Source: an uncultured Clostridia bacterium
GTDB lineage: Bacteria > Bacillota > Clostridia > Christensenellales > UBA1242
DNA length: 48,982 bases
Assembly: GCA_937992055.1 (NCBI GenBank)
Contig: CALKLQ010000002.1
Span: 1-48,982 of the forward strand
Reading direction: 5' to 3'
A program made the position numbers and the translations under genes. Each line of letters starts with the position of its first letter. Position 1 is the first letter of the stretch. The notes under the pieces were generated by a model. The model was given only the letters and a program-made list of their open reading frames with translations. It was not told where the DNA came from and did no database searches. Below are positions 24,793-33,078 of this stretch, piece by piece.

Positions 24793-24987
24793 TTAATCTT
24801 GTTTCTTTTCTTTTTTCTCTACAACTTTTTTTCCATTGTAGTTTCCGCATTTTGGACAAACTACATGAGGTTGCTTTAATTCATGACAACTTGGACACTC
24901 AACAAGAGTTGGGGCACAATTTTTAAAGTTGGCTGAGTTTCTTGAATTTCTTCTAGCTTTAGAGACCTTACCCTTTGGAACTGCCAT
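24793..24987 (-). CDS. rpmF: 50S ribosomal protein bL32
   Basis: A 64-aa bL32: MAVPKGKVSKARRNSRNS at the start and a zinc ribbon made of CPSC and CPKC. The four cysteines show it is the zinc-binding C+ form. The tail is highly charged. It has a consensus promoter, an AGGAGG site and a terminator, so it is a single-gene unit here; the common upstream partner yceD (DUF177) and the downstream fatty-acid genes are not adjacent. Confidence 0.97.
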   Translation of the reverse strand: MAVPKGKVSKARRNSRNSANFKNCAPTLVECPSCHELKQPHVVCPKCGNYNGKKVVEKKEKKQD

Positions 24988-25057
24988 TTCAATTTCCTCC
25001 TACATTTTCTCGCTTATTTAATAAAGGCACAAAAATCCTTTGCAAAATACTTAAGAT

Positions 25058-25086
25058 AGTATATTTGCTTTAACAAATTTTGTCAA
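25058..25086 (-). promoter_or_regulatory. Sigma-A promoter of rpmF
   Basis: TTGACA (25081-25086), 17-nt spacer, TATACT (25058-25063) on the minus strand, immediately after the ackA stop codon. Confidence 0.92.
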
Positions 25087-25092
25087 GTATTT

Positions 25093-26283
25093 TTATATAA
25101 ATTTCAAACATTCTCTAGCTATCATAAGCTCTTCGTCTGTTGGGATGATGAAAATTTTCACTTTTGAATTCTTATCGCTAATCTCAAACTCTTCCCCTCT
25201 TGGCGCATTATAGTTTTTATCGTTATCCAATTTAATTCCCATGAATTCCAAATTTTCAACCACTTTTTCTCTAAGTTCTGGAGTATGTTCTCCGCAACCT
25301 GCGGTAAAGACTATTGCGTCAACACCTCCTAATACACCAATGTAACCGCAGATATATTTTTTAATCCTATGACAGTACATATCAAAAGCCATTTTTACAT
25401 CTTTATTATCAAAATTTTCAATGATATCACGCATATCAGCCATTCCATTGCCAATAGCTCCCAAAAGACCGCTCTCTTTATTAAGCATCCTTACTACTTC
25501 ACTAACTGTTTTGTTTTCTTTATTGCAAATAAATTCAACTACAGCAGGGTCAATATCACCGCTTCTGGTATTCATAATAATTCCTTCAAGAGGTGTAAAT
25601 CCCATAGAAGTGTCAAAGCTTTTGCCGTTCTTAACCGCGGTTATACTTGCGCCACTTCCCAAGTGACAAGAAACCATATTCAAATCTTCAACTTTCTTAC
25701 CCATAAGTTCAGCGCATCTTAAAGTAACATAGTGATGGCTGGTTCCATGCGCACCATATCTTCTAATCTTATATTCATCGTAATATTTTTTAGGAATGGC
25801 ATATTTGAAAATATGTTCAGGAATAGATTTGTGAAAGCCAATATCAAATACTGCAATATTAGGCTTAGAAGGACATATTTTCATTGCCCCCTCAATTCCA
25901 GCAATTGCGCCGGGAACATGCAAGGGTGAAAAATCTACCTTAGTTTTGAAATCTTCTAAAATTTCATTTGTAACTAAAACACTATCAAAATATTTATCTC
26001 CAACATTGACCACTCTGTGTCCAAAGGCTCCAATTTCGTCAAGACTTTCAACAACACCAACCTGTTTATCAGTTAATTTTTCCAAAACCAAAGCCAATGC
26101 CTCACTGTGATTTTTAATATCCTTATCATATTTATTTTCAACACCCCTTGCTTTGTATCTCAAAAAAGAGGCACCTTCATTAATTCTTTCAACGTTTCCT
26201 TTTGCAAGAACATTTTGATTTTCCATATCCAAAAGTTGGAATTTTAAGGAACTGCTTCCTGCATTAATAACTAAAATTTTCAT
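25093..26283 (-). CDS. ackA: Acetate kinase
   Basis: Converts acetyl phosphate and ADP to acetate and ATP. The 396-aa sequence begins MKILVINAGSSSLKFQL, with GHRVVNVGD, VFDIGFHKSIPEH, RYGAHGTSHHYV, HLGSGASITAVKNG, TPLEGIIMNTRSGDIDP and FTAGCGEHTPELRE, all ASKHA-family acetate kinase signatures including the nucleotide and acetate-binding residues. It follows pta by 14 nt; together they form the fermentative substrate-level phosphorylation branch from acetyl-CoA. GGAG precedes the ATG. Confidence 0.98.
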   Translation of the reverse strand: MKILVINAGSSSLKFQLLDMENQNVLAKGNVERINEGASFLRYKARGVENKYDKDIKNHSEALALVLEKLTDKQVGVVESLDEIGAFGHRVVNVGDKYFDSVLVTNEILEDFKTKVDFSPLHVPGAIAGIEGAMKICPSKPNIAVFDIGFHKSIPEHIFKYAIPKKYYDEYKIRRYGAHGTSHHYVTLRCAELMGKKVEDLNMVSCHLGSGASITAVKNGKSFDTSMGFTPLEGIIMNTRSGDIDPAVVEFICNKENKTVSEVVRMLNKESGLLGAIGNGMADMRDIIENFDNKDVKMAFDMYCHRIKKYICGYIGVLGGVDAIVFTAGCGEHTPELREKVVENLEFMGIKLDNDKNYNAPRGEEFEISDKNSKVKIFIIPTDEELMIARECLKFI

Positions 26284-26297
26284 ATAATTTCTCCTTT

Positions 26298-27278
26298 TTA
26301 TTTTAAAGCACTTTGCAAAATTGTAACAGCTGTAATTAGCAAAATATCCTTTACATTACATCCTCTTGACAGGTCATTAACAGGTTTGTTTAAGCCTTGG
26401 ACAATAGGACCAACAGCTGTAAGATTGCCAAAATATTGTATAGCTTTATATAGTATATTGCCACAGTTTAAATCTGGTACAATTAAGATATTGGCCTTTC
26501 CTGCCACATTGCATTCTGGACATTTTAATTTAGAAACTCTAGGAACAAGAGCTGCATCAAGTTGAAGTTCACCATCGTTTAAAATTGTTGGATTTTCATT
26601 TGAAAAAATGTTTTGAGCCTGCTTGATTTTTTCTAATAATTCACCATTTGCACTACCTTTCGTTGAATAGCTCAAAAAAGCCACTTTAGCTTCCATTTCA
26701 GGAAAAAGCGTTTTCATTGTCAAAACAGTTTGCTTTGCAATAAGTGCCAACTGTTTTGCGGAAGGATTTGGACATAGTCCCCCATCAGCTAAAAATATAG
26801 GCAAATCAAAATTTTTGTGTTTTCCAACAAAACAAAAACAGGAAGATGCAACAGAATCTTTCGCTTTAATAACCTCCAAAGCCGGTTTCAAAGATTGTGC
26901 GGTAGAAACCTCTGCTCCAGACACCATTCCATCTGCATAACCGCACTCAACTAAAAGCGTTGCAAAATAAAAAGGGTCTTCTACTAAAATCTCTGCCTGT
27001 TGACTAGTCAAACCCTTGTGCTCTCTTTTTTTTAAAAGAATTTCAACAAACTCCTTTTTTAAATCGCTTGTTTTGGGATTAATTACTGTCACTCCATCTA
27101 ATTTTTTAAAACGCAATAGCAATGCGGATTCATCAGCCAACAATATAACTTTACAAATTTTTTTGTGTGCAAGAATTTGACCCGCTTCTATTATTCTATC
27201 ACTAAAACCTGCTTCTGGAAAAACGATTGATTTATTTTTTTGCTTAGCAAGTTTTAAAAGTTGTTTTTCAATTTTCAT
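26298..27278 (-). CDS. pta: Phosphate acetyltransferase
   Basis: Turns acetyl-CoA and phosphate into acetyl phosphate. About 326 aa with the short clostridial form (no N-terminal DRTGG domain). Motifs: SIVFPEAGFSDRIIEAG, DPFYFATLLVECGYADGMVSGAEVSTAQSLKPALEVI, FLADGGLCPNPSAKQLALIA, VAFLSYSTKGSA, DGELQLDAALVPRVS and VPDLNCGNILYKA. The start is ATG 27278 with AAGAGAG upstream; an upstream extension of the frame into the ylbJ region would be hydrophobic and lacks homology. It is transcribed with ackA. A 20-bp palindrome in the divergent gap may be an operator. Confidence 0.97.
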   Translation of the reverse strand: MKIEKQLLKLAKQKNKSIVFPEAGFSDRIIEAGQILAHKKICKVILLADESALLLRFKKLDGVTVINPKTSDLKKEFVEILLKKREHKGLTSQQAEILVEDPFYFATLLVECGYADGMVSGAEVSTAQSLKPALEVIKAKDSVASSCFCFVGKHKNFDLPIFLADGGLCPNPSAKQLALIAKQTVLTMKTLFPEMEAKVAFLSYSTKGSANGELLEKIKQAQNIFSNENPTILNDGELQLDAALVPRVSKLKCPECNVAGKANILIVPDLNCGNILYKAIQYFGNLTAVGPIVQGLNKPVNDLSRGCNVKDILLITAVTILQSALK

Positions 27279-27333
27279 AAATTCTCTCTTTTTGTCATAG
27301 TTTGCTCTTCTACAAACATATTTTAAATTATCA

Positions 27334-27353
27334 GTTGCAAGTAATTTTGCAAC
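27334..27353. promoter_or_regulatory. Perfect 20-bp inverted repeat in the pta/ylbJ divergent region
   Basis: GTTGCAA, 6-nt spacer GTAATT, TTGCAAC. It lies 56 nt upstream of pta and 38 nt upstream of ylbJ. The shape suits a dimeric repressor; it is not a good match to Rex (TTGTTAA-type arms) or to a catabolite-response element. Confidence 0.45.
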
Positions 27354-27390
27354 AAATTTAAATGAAAATGTTAAAAATACAGCATTTTCT

Positions 27391-28389
27391 ATGGTAATTA
27401 TAATGAATACAAAAACCTTTGTCAAATTCAAGAAAAACAAAAATTATAAAAAATTAAGTTTGTATGCAATAATGCTATCAATATTGCTTTTTTTTGTGAT
27501 TCTTTCTATGGTTGTTTATCCTGAAAAATATATTGCAGTAACACTTAATTCACTCTTAATCTGGGCTACAGTTGTTTTGCCAAGTATATTTCCATTTTTA
27601 GTTTACACAAAATTTTTAACCAAGTTGAAACTTGTCGACCATTTTGCTAAACTTTGCACACCTTTGACAAAGTTTCTTTTTAATACAGATGGGCTATCTA
27701 GTTATATTTATATTATGAGCATAATGTCTGGTTATCCAGTTGGTGCAAAACTAACTACAGATTTGTACCTGGAGGGTAAAATAGACAGAGGCTCAGCGCA
27801 TAGAACAATATGCTTTTGCACAAATTGTGGTCCAATGTTCATAATAGGAACGGTCGGCGTTGGTCTTTTACTCTCAAAACAGGCAGGCTATATAATTTTG
27901 TTAGCCCATCTGTTAGGTGCAATAATGAACGGGATTATTTATAGAAATTACCATAAAAACGATACCACAAAAGTCAATTTAAAACAAAAAGAGTTACCAA
28001 CTGATAGTTTTTTATCTGAAACTGCCATATCTTCTGCAAACTCTATGTTCATTGTTGGAACATACATTATAGTTTTCTTTATTTTAATAGAGTTTTTAAA
28101 TGGCTTGTTTTCAATTGATAATACAACCATTCTAGGCTCATTGTTTAATGGCATATTAGAAATTACTCATGGAGCAAAAGACATTGCTTTGCTTCCTATT
28201 AAATTAAATTTAAAGATAATTCTCTCTACCGCAATATTATCTTTTGGAGGAATTGCAACTGCTTTTCAGTCATTTGCCTTTATAAAAAAAATAGGCTTTA
28301 GCTTTAAATTTTTCTTTTTACAAAAAATAACACATTGTATTTTTAGCACAATAATTGCAATAATTTTAGTATTAGTTTTTAAAGTATAA
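27391..28389 (+). CDS. ylbJ: Sporulation integral membrane protein YlbJ-like
   Basis: A 332-aa polytopic membrane protein. In B. subtilis ylbJ is sigma-E dependent and needed for normal spore cortex. Evidence: repeated hydrophobic segments including SLLIWATVVLPSIFPFLVYT, the conserved SGYPVGAKL, the cytosolic RTICFCTNCGPMFIIGTVG segment, and a nucleoside-transporter gate-like repeat in each half. The start is uncertain (27391 or 27403); neither has a clear Shine-Dalgarno. It is divergent from pta and ends at the terminator at 28457-28496. Its place in this window adds to the sporulation gene set. Confidence 0.87.
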   Translation: MVIIMNTKTFVKFKKNKNYKKLSLYAIMLSILLFFVILSMVVYPEKYIAVTLNSLLIWATVVLPSIFPFLVYTKFLTKLKLVDHFAKLCTPLTKFLFNTDGLSSYIYIMSIMSGYPVGAKLTTDLYLEGKIDRGSAHRTICFCTNCGPMFIIGTVGVGLLLSKQAGYIILLAHLLGAIMNGIIYRNYHKNDTTKVNLKQKELPTDSFLSETAISSANSMFIVGTYIIVFFILIEFLNGLFSIDNTTILGSLFNGILEITHGAKDIALLPIKLNLKIILSTAILSFGGIATAFQSFAFIKKIGFSFKFFFLQKITHCIFSTIIAIILVLVFKV

Positions 28390-28456
28390 ATAATTCGAAA
28401 GAAATTTTGCTTGAAAATTAAATAATATATAAGTTAAAATACAAACTAAAAAATAA

Positions 28457-28496
28457 AATACTCTAATCTAAGACTTTCAAGATTTGAGTATTTTTT
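28457..28496. terminator. Bidirectional intrinsic terminator between ylbJ and the 28530 gene
   Basis: AATACTC/GAGTATT plus AATCT/AGATT arms (28457-28469 and 28480-28492, one mismatch), 10-nt loop. Right flank TTTTTT; left flank A-rich, giving T-rich sequence for the opposite strand. Confidence 0.9.
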
Positions 28497-28529
28497 ATAC
28501 AAATATTTAATTATAGAATAGAAAAAATT

Positions 28530-29282
28530 TTAAAGTTTTTCAAATATCAAAGCCAATTCATCAAAAAGATATGAAAGAGATTTAAATTTGTCTTCTATAA
28601 ATGAAAGACCTATTAATAGAGCATAAACATTCTGCTCATCTTCCCTCTCACATGCTCTTATTAACTCAAGCAAAATAATTAAAGCAGAATTTTTCACATC
28701 CTTATCAAATTCATTTGCTTTAATTTGTGTTATAAGATTTTTACAAACTTCTGACATTTCAAGATAAATTTGACTTTTAGTATTTTCACATTTATCAATT
28801 TTAACTTCCACAGGAAGTTCTTTTTTTACCTCAACTATTTGAAAGAAAGTTTCATTATCCTTTGAAAGTTCAAAATAATCGGAAATTAAATTTTTAAAAG
28901 GTTCTAAAATTTGTTTACAAAACTTTTCTTGATTTGATATTTTTTCATCTTCAAAATATTTTTTCACGAAAGAATCAAAATCTTTAACCTCAAGCGCAAA
29001 ATCTTTTATCAACATATGACAAAGAGCAATGAATTTATCCGGCTCTTCTGGTTTAACAAAGTATCCAGGTTTTGTAGGAGTTTTTATGAAAGCTTTTGTT
29101 TGTTCTAGTGAATATTTGAATTCTGTTTCACATTGTGAAAGCAATAAGGAAATTTGTTCTGAATCTTCCATTGCCTGTGAAATTTCTTTTAGTTTTAAAT
29201 TTGCAAATAAAAATTTTCCATTAATGAATTCATTGCAATGAGCGATAAAATTTAATATTTTATTTATTTCGTTATTTTCCAT
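28530..29282 (-). CDS. Conserved-looking helical cytosolic protein, unknown function
   Basis: 250 aa, acidic, predicted all-helical, with no signal peptide, membrane segment or catalytic motif. It begins MENNEINKILNFIAHCNEF and has scattered cysteines without a metal-like pattern. It is the last gene of a three-gene unit with two SHOCT-domain membrane proteins (6-nt gap), all read from the promoter at 30396-30424. An AAGG site precedes the ATG. I do not recognise the family. The context suggests a cytosolic partner of the membrane proteins, but this is inference from gene order alone. Confidence 0.75.
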   Translation of the reverse strand: MENNEINKILNFIAHCNEFINGKFLFANLKLKEISQAMEDSEQISLLLSQCETEFKYSLEQTKAFIKTPTKPGYFVKPEEPDKFIALCHMLIKDFALEVKDFDSFVKKYFEDEKISNQEKFCKQILEPFKNLISDYFELSKDNETFFQIVEVKKELPVEVKIDKCENTKSQIYLEMSEVCKNLITQIKANEFDKDVKNSALIILLELIRACEREDEQNVYALLIGLSFIEDKFKSLSYLFDELALIFEKL

Positions 29283-29288
29283 TTAACC

Positions 29289-29795
29289 TTAGTCTTCTTT
29301 TAAAATTTTTTCTTTAAGTGCTTGAAATTCTTCATCAGACAAAACCCCTCTCTCTTTAAGAGACAATAATCTTTCAAGTTTTTCAGCTTTATTCTCAAAT
29401 GTCCTTGAAGGTTCGCTTTCATTATAAGTATGGATGTTTTCATTTTTAGCATTCGATTGAGAATCTTGCCCATTTTGATTAGCTTGGGTTTGAGATGTTT
29501 TTTGATTAGAAGATGTTTCGCACATCATTAATCCAATCAAAGACAAAACGCCAGAAATAGTGTCAACAATTAAAAAGAAAATGGACCAAGCAATTATAGA
29601 AGTCTTGTTTTGTTCAATTTCCTCTTCGTCCAAGTCAGCCATTTTCATTATTTTATTTCCGCCTATTATGAGCGGAATACCTAAACCCAATGAAAGGAAA
29701 AAAGTGAAAGGAGAAACCACACAGCAAATAGCCCCTCCTATGATTGCCAAAATTCCAGAAATTTTAAATAGAGTTGAGCCTTTATTTGTTTTCAT
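29289..29795 (-). CDS. Membrane protein with C-terminal SHOCT domain
   Basis: 168 aa. Residues about 10-45 form two closely spaced hydrophobic segments (ISGILAIIGGAICCVVSPFTFFL and the following Gly-rich stretch); a third lies at about 66-90. A Gln/Asn/Ser linker (about 95-130) leads to a SHOCT domain: KLERLLSLKERGVLSDEEFQ followed by ALKEKILK. SHOCT is a short helical oligomerisation-type domain common at the C-terminus of bacterial membrane proteins. GGAGGG precedes the start. It pairs with the next upstream gene of similar design. Confidence 0.85.
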   Translation of the reverse strand: MKTNKGSTLFKISGILAIIGGAICCVVSPFTFFLSLGLGIPLIIGGNKIMKMADLDEEEIEQNKTSIIAWSIFFLIVDTISGVLSLIGLMMCETSSNQKTSQTQANQNGQDSQSNAKNENIHTYNESEPSRTFENKAEKLERLLSLKERGVLSDEEFQALKEKILKED

Positions 29796-29807
29796 TTTAC
29801 CCTCCTA

Positions 29808-30356
29808 TTATTTTATTATTTTACTTAATAACTCAGTATATTCTTCCTCTGTCAATGCACCTGAATCTTTCAATTTTTTTAATTTTTCTATTTCATCCAA
29901 CATCTTTTTGTTATCACCTTCATCGCTGGAAGAAACAACATTAACTGCTTGTTCTTTTTTATTAAATAAAGCTATTAATAAAAAGATTAACGTTAAAATA
30001 TTTCCGCATAAAACAAAGGAAATAATTGTCATAACAATATATTGTGTTTTTTTAGCTAAAAACCTCTCTTCAGACCATTTTTTGCTAATAACTATAAAGT
30101 AAACCCCAAATAAAATGCTTACGAATCCAAAAACAAGAGTAGTTATAAAAGCTCCTTTCATTATTGGAACTAGATCAATCATTTCTATTTCCGCAGAAAC
30201 ATAATATTCCAAATATTGTGCCACGTAATCATTGATAGCTGCGAAAAAACCTTCATTACATAAGAAGCTGATAGAAATCACCATGTTTATTACGCCAAAA
30301 ACAATGTAAAGAATTCCAGCAGTTAAAATAAATTTTTTCCTAGAACTAAAATCCAT
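29808..30356 (-). CDS. Four-helix membrane protein with C-terminal SHOCT domain
   Basis: 182 aa. Hydrophobic segments lie at about 9-31, 66-88, 98-120 region and 121-140, then a short linker and a SHOCT domain (IEKLKKLKDSGALTEEEYTE). First gene of the three-gene unit. AGAGGTG before the ATG and a consensus-like promoter upstream. The resemblance to the next protein suggests an old duplication or a pair that assembles together. Function unknown; stress-related or envelope roles are common guesses for such genes. Confidence 0.85.
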   Translation of the reverse strand: MDFSSRKKFILTAGILYIVFGVINMVISISFLCNEGFFAAINDYVAQYLEYYVSAEIEMIDLVPIMKGAFITTLVFGFVSILFGVYFIVISKKWSEERFLAKKTQYIVMTIISFVLCGNILTLIFLLIALFNKKEQAVNVVSSSDEGDNKKMLDEIEKLKKLKDSGALTEEEYTELLSKIIK

Positions 30357-30395
30357 TTTTCACCTCTTTAAAATAAGTTTTTATTGAATATTTAA

Positions 30396-30424
30396 ATTAT
30401 ATCATCATTTATAATTTTTTTCAA
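30396..30424 (-). promoter_or_regulatory. Sigma-A promoter of the SHOCT gene unit
   Basis: TTGAAA (30419-30424), 17-nt spacer, TATAAT (30396-30401) on the minus strand. Confidence 0.85.
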
Positions 30425-30455
30425 GCAAAATGCAACATTGATTATACTTCAATAA

Positions 30456-30485
30456 TTGACTTTTAACTCATACATAAAGTATGAT
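30456..30485 (+). promoter_or_regulatory. Sigma-A promoter of the short-chain dehydrogenase gene
   Basis: TTGACT (30456-30461), 18-nt spacer, TATGAT (30480-30485). An ATG at 30481 lies inside the -10 box, so it cannot be the start codon; this supports the start at 30505. Confidence 0.82.
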
Positions 30486-30504
30486 AAACAAAAAGGAAAC
30501 ATTC

Positions 30505-31278
30505 ATGAAAAAAATTATTGTTATAACTGGTGCATCTAGTGGCATAGGGAAATTTTTAAAAGATAGTTTTGAAAAACAAGATATTGTTATTTCCCTTTCT
30601 AGGAGGCAAGAAATTACTGAGTTTTCATATCCATGTGACATATCAAATATTGAAAGTATAAAAGCAGCATTCAATTTTATTGAAAAAACATATGGAAGAA
30701 TAGATATTTTAATAAACAGTGCTGGTTTTGGTGTTTGTGGAGTTACAGAGTTATTTCCAGAAAATGCAATCAAGGAAAACTTCAATGTCAATTTTTTTGG
30801 ACAACTAAATTGCATTAAAGCTGCACTGCCACTTATGACTAAAAGTTCTAAAATATTTAATATAAACTCGGCTTGTGCTCTTTTCCCTCTTCCCTTCAGG
30901 AGTATATACTGTGCTTCTAAAGCTGCTTCACATTTATTATCTATGTCACTAAGAATGGAAATTTTAAAGTATGGAATTGAGGTTGTATCAATTTGTCCTG
31001 GAGATATAAAAACAAACTTTTCTAAAAATAGAGTTGTTTTTGAAGATGAGAACGTTCGTTCTAACAATCTTAAAAAGACTTTAGACAACATTTCTTCTAG
31101 AGAAAATAAAAGAATGAAGTTAGAAAAAGCTGGTAGAAAAATATTCAAAATTTGCAACAAGAAAAAAACAAAACCTCTTTATATAATCGGCAATCAATAC
31201 AAGATGTTCTACTTCTTCTCTAAAATTCTACCTACATCTTGGTTTAATAAAATACTTTTCAATATTTTTGCTAAATGA
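30505..31278 (+). CDS. Short-chain dehydrogenase/reductase (SDR) family oxidoreductase
   Basis: 257-aa classical SDR: nucleotide-binding TGASSGIGK (8-16), NSAGFG, the active-site serine region NINSACALFPLPF, and YCASK with the catalytic Tyr and Lys. ICPGDIKTNF follows. The residue after the second beta strand (SLSRRQE) suggests NADP(H) preference by the basic residues, but this is weak. The start ATG 30505 has AAAGGA 8 nt upstream and its promoter fits. It is a single-gene unit on the plus strand next to sigE. Substrate unknown. Confidence 0.9.
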   Translation: MKKIIVITGASSGIGKFLKDSFEKQDIVISLSRRQEITEFSYPCDISNIESIKAAFNFIEKTYGRIDILINSAGFGVCGVTELFPENAIKENFNVNFFGQLNCIKAALPLMTKSSKIFNINSACALFPLPFRSIYCASKAASHLLSMSLRMEILKYGIEVVSICPGDIKTNFSKNRVVFEDENVRSNNLKKTLDNISSRENKRMKLEKAGRKIFKICNKKKTKPLYIIGNQYKMFYFFSKILPTSWFNKILFNIFAK

Positions 31279-31310
31279 CAATAATTTGGAAACAAAATAT
31301 TATTATTTTT

Positions 31311-31350
31311 AATAAAAAGGACAAGGAGCGATTAACCGCTTAGCTTGTCC
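31311..31350 (-). terminator. Terminator overlapping the end of sigE
   Basis: GGACAAG / CTTGTCC arms (31319-31325 and 31344-31350) with an inner AGCG/CGCT stem and TTTTTATT on the minus strand. The 5' arm is formed by the last sense codons of sigE. Some use by the converging SDR gene is possible. Confidence 0.88.
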
Positions 31351-32057
31351 AATTCTTTTTTCATTTTTGTCAAAATCTTTTTTTCAATTCTGCTAATATA
31401 ACTTTGAGAAATGCCCAGATAATCTGCCACTTCTTTTTGAGTTTTTTCCTCCCTTCCAAAAAGACCAAATCTTAATATCATTATTTCCCGCTCGCGTTTT
31501 TGAAGTTTTTGTAAAGAGGAAAATAAAAGTTGTTTTTCAATATTTAAATCTAAATCTTTTGTAACATTTTCGTCCTCAAAACACAAAACATCTGCAAGTA
31601 ACAATTCATTACCGTCGCTATCACAATTTAAGGGCTCATCTAAACTTATTTCCACTTTTTGTTTGGAAGATTTTCTTAGTTGCATGAGTATTTCGTTTTC
31701 AATGCATCTACTTGCATAGGTGGCAAGTTTAATATTTTTATCATTATCATAGGTTTGTATTGCTTTGATAAGACCAATAGCACCCACAGAAATTAAATCT
31801 TCAAGGTCGATACCACTGCTTTCAAATTTTTTCGCGATATATACAACTAATCTTAAATTATGTTCAATTAGTTTTTCCTTGGCAACTTCGTTATTGTTTT
31901 TTTTCATTTCTTCAAGCAATATTTGCTCCTCTTCCGCCTCTAGTGGAAGTGGTAATGCTTCATTTCCACATATGTAACAAACAATGTCAAGAGGTGTGGA
32001 AAACATATTTCTTTTAAAAATGCTTTTTATATATTCAAATAATTTTTTAAAAATCAT
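31332..32057 (-). CDS. sigE: RNA polymerase sporulation sigma factor SigE (pro-sigma E)
   Basis: Mother-cell sigma factor made as an inactive precursor. 241 aa: a basic, hydrophobic pro-sequence (about 1-27), then CYICGNEALPLPL, the counterpart of the YIGGSEALPPPL processing region. Region 2 follows (HNLRLVVYIAKKFESSGIDLEDLISVGAIGLIKA and KLATYASRCIENEILMQLRKS), and region 4 with LQKREREIMILRFGLFG and VADYLGISQSYISRIEKKIL. It lies 8 nt after spoIIGA, whose product cleaves it. AGGAG precedes the ATG. A terminator overlaps the stop, and no sigG follows, unlike the common spoIIGA-sigE-sigG order. Confidence 0.96.
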   Translation of the reverse strand: MIFKKLFEYIKSIFKRNMFSTPLDIVCYICGNEALPLPLEAEEEQILLEEMKKNNNEVAKEKLIEHNLRLVVYIAKKFESSGIDLEDLISVGAIGLIKAIQTYDNDKNIKLATYASRCIENEILMQLRKSSKQKVEISLDEPLNCDSDGNELLLADVLCFEDENVTKDLDLNIEKQLLFSSLQKLQKREREIMILRFGLFGREEKTQKEVADYLGISQSYISRIEKKILTKMKKELDKLSG

Positions 32058-32065
32058 AGTTTCTC

Positions 32066-32908
32066 CTATTTTACTAATTTTAAATTTAAGAGCAAATCAC
32101 AATCAAATTGCTTTTTGAAATTTTTTAAGGCAACACCTAAAATTGCACTTTCAAGTTTTAAAGGTGTATCAAATTCTACAATTACTTCCTCAACCTCAAA
32201 AACAAGCATTTTTTCCAATTTTGTCGCCGTGTTTACTTTTATATATCTAGAATTTTGCAAAGAAAAGTTACCCTTAAATATATCTTCATTCGAAAAATTG
32301 AATAGTTTTTTAAAAACTCCAATTCCTATTACAATAACTGGTTTTTGTGTCATTGAATCTACCAAAATATTGCCAGAATCTAAAAAGCCCATAAAATTAT
32401 ATTCTTTGCCTGAGTTTTTTATTATAGTTTTAAATTTAAATTTCTTTATTTTTTCTTTGGAATCCAGAAATTTAATAAAGTCAACTAACAATTTGCAAAC
32501 CACAAATACCACAAGAACAACAATTCCCATTGGCAATCCATCATAGACAAGATTTCCACCGCTAAACTGCGCAGTTGATTTAAAGGCAAAACAAAGCATA
32601 AAGCATGCCCCGCCCATCACCGCTGTTAAAATTAAGAAGGCGAAGAACAATCTTAAGAAATCTTTAAAAGTATCAATTTTGAAGGCCAACAAAATAATTA
32701 GTCCACCTAAAAGTAATTTAAGTATGAAAAGAATAATACCATTTAAATTGAAAAGCGGAAAAACAAAGGACATTAGTGTTGCAAAACAGGTGGAAAAGAC
32801 AATTCGAGTTTTAACTAATTTGTAAGATAAAACTTTTGCTGTTAAATACAACAAAATGCTATTTATAACTAAATTATCTATTAAAACGCTTTCTATGTAT
32901 ATTTCCAA
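32066..32908 (-). CDS. spoIIGA: Sporulation sigma-E factor processing peptidase SpoIIGA
   Basis: Membrane aspartic protease that activates pro-sigma E at the septum. Five N-terminal membrane segments, then a cytosolic protease domain with the catalytic aspartate in GFLDSGNILVDSMTQKPVIV. B. subtilis starts MKIYLDVIWLLN, which aligns with the stretch EIYIESVLIDN, so I place the start at TTG 32908 (280 aa). An alternative TTG at 32944 would add 12 residues. Neither has a clear Shine-Dalgarno. It is coupled to sigE. A TTTGTCAAA word lies about 75 nt upstream of the start. Confidence 0.93.
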   Translation of the reverse strand: MEIYIESVLIDNLVINSILLYLTAKVLSYKLVKTRIVFSTCFATLMSFVFPLFNLNGIILFILKLLLGGLIILLAFKIDTFKDFLRLFFAFLILTAVMGGACFMLCFAFKSTAQFSGGNLVYDGLPMGIVVLVVFVVCKLLVDFIKFLDSKEKIKKFKFKTIIKNSGKEYNFMGFLDSGNILVDSMTQKPVIVIGIGVFKKLFNFSNEDIFKGNFSLQNSRYIKVNTATKLEKMLVFEVEEVIVEFDTPLKLESAILGVALKNFKKQFDCDLLLNLKLVK

Positions 32909-32981
32909 TCTTAAACCACAGTAATATTGTAATATAAATTTCAACTCACAAATTATATAGTATTGTTATAATTTATAACAT

Positions 32982-32990
32982 TTTGTCAAA
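32982..32990. promoter_or_regulatory. Spo0A-box-like site upstream of spoIIGA
   Basis: TTTGTCAAA, a full match to the 0A-box form TTTGTCRAA; on the minus strand it also reads as a TTGACA -35 box. In B. subtilis the spoIIG promoter has Spo0A boxes overlapping a -35 element. Such words also arise by chance in AT-rich DNA. Confidence 0.45.
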
Positions 32991-33078
32991 ATGCCTTCTA
33001 CCATAATAAAAATAAAAGTTTAAAAAAATTAGTTTTATAAAAGTTTTTGATTTAAATCTTTTATTATATTTATCATAT

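Noticed and set aside
27391..27440. N-terminal extension of pta across the ylbJ start region
   Set aside because: The extra residues are hydrophobic and outside the family; ATG 27278 has a ribosome-binding site and gives the normal pta N-terminus.
30468..31160. Long open frame (230 codons) on the minus strand antisense to the SDR gene
   Set aside because: Fully overlaps a clear SDR with intact motifs; composition is what the complement of that gene would give, and no ribosome-binding site is seen.
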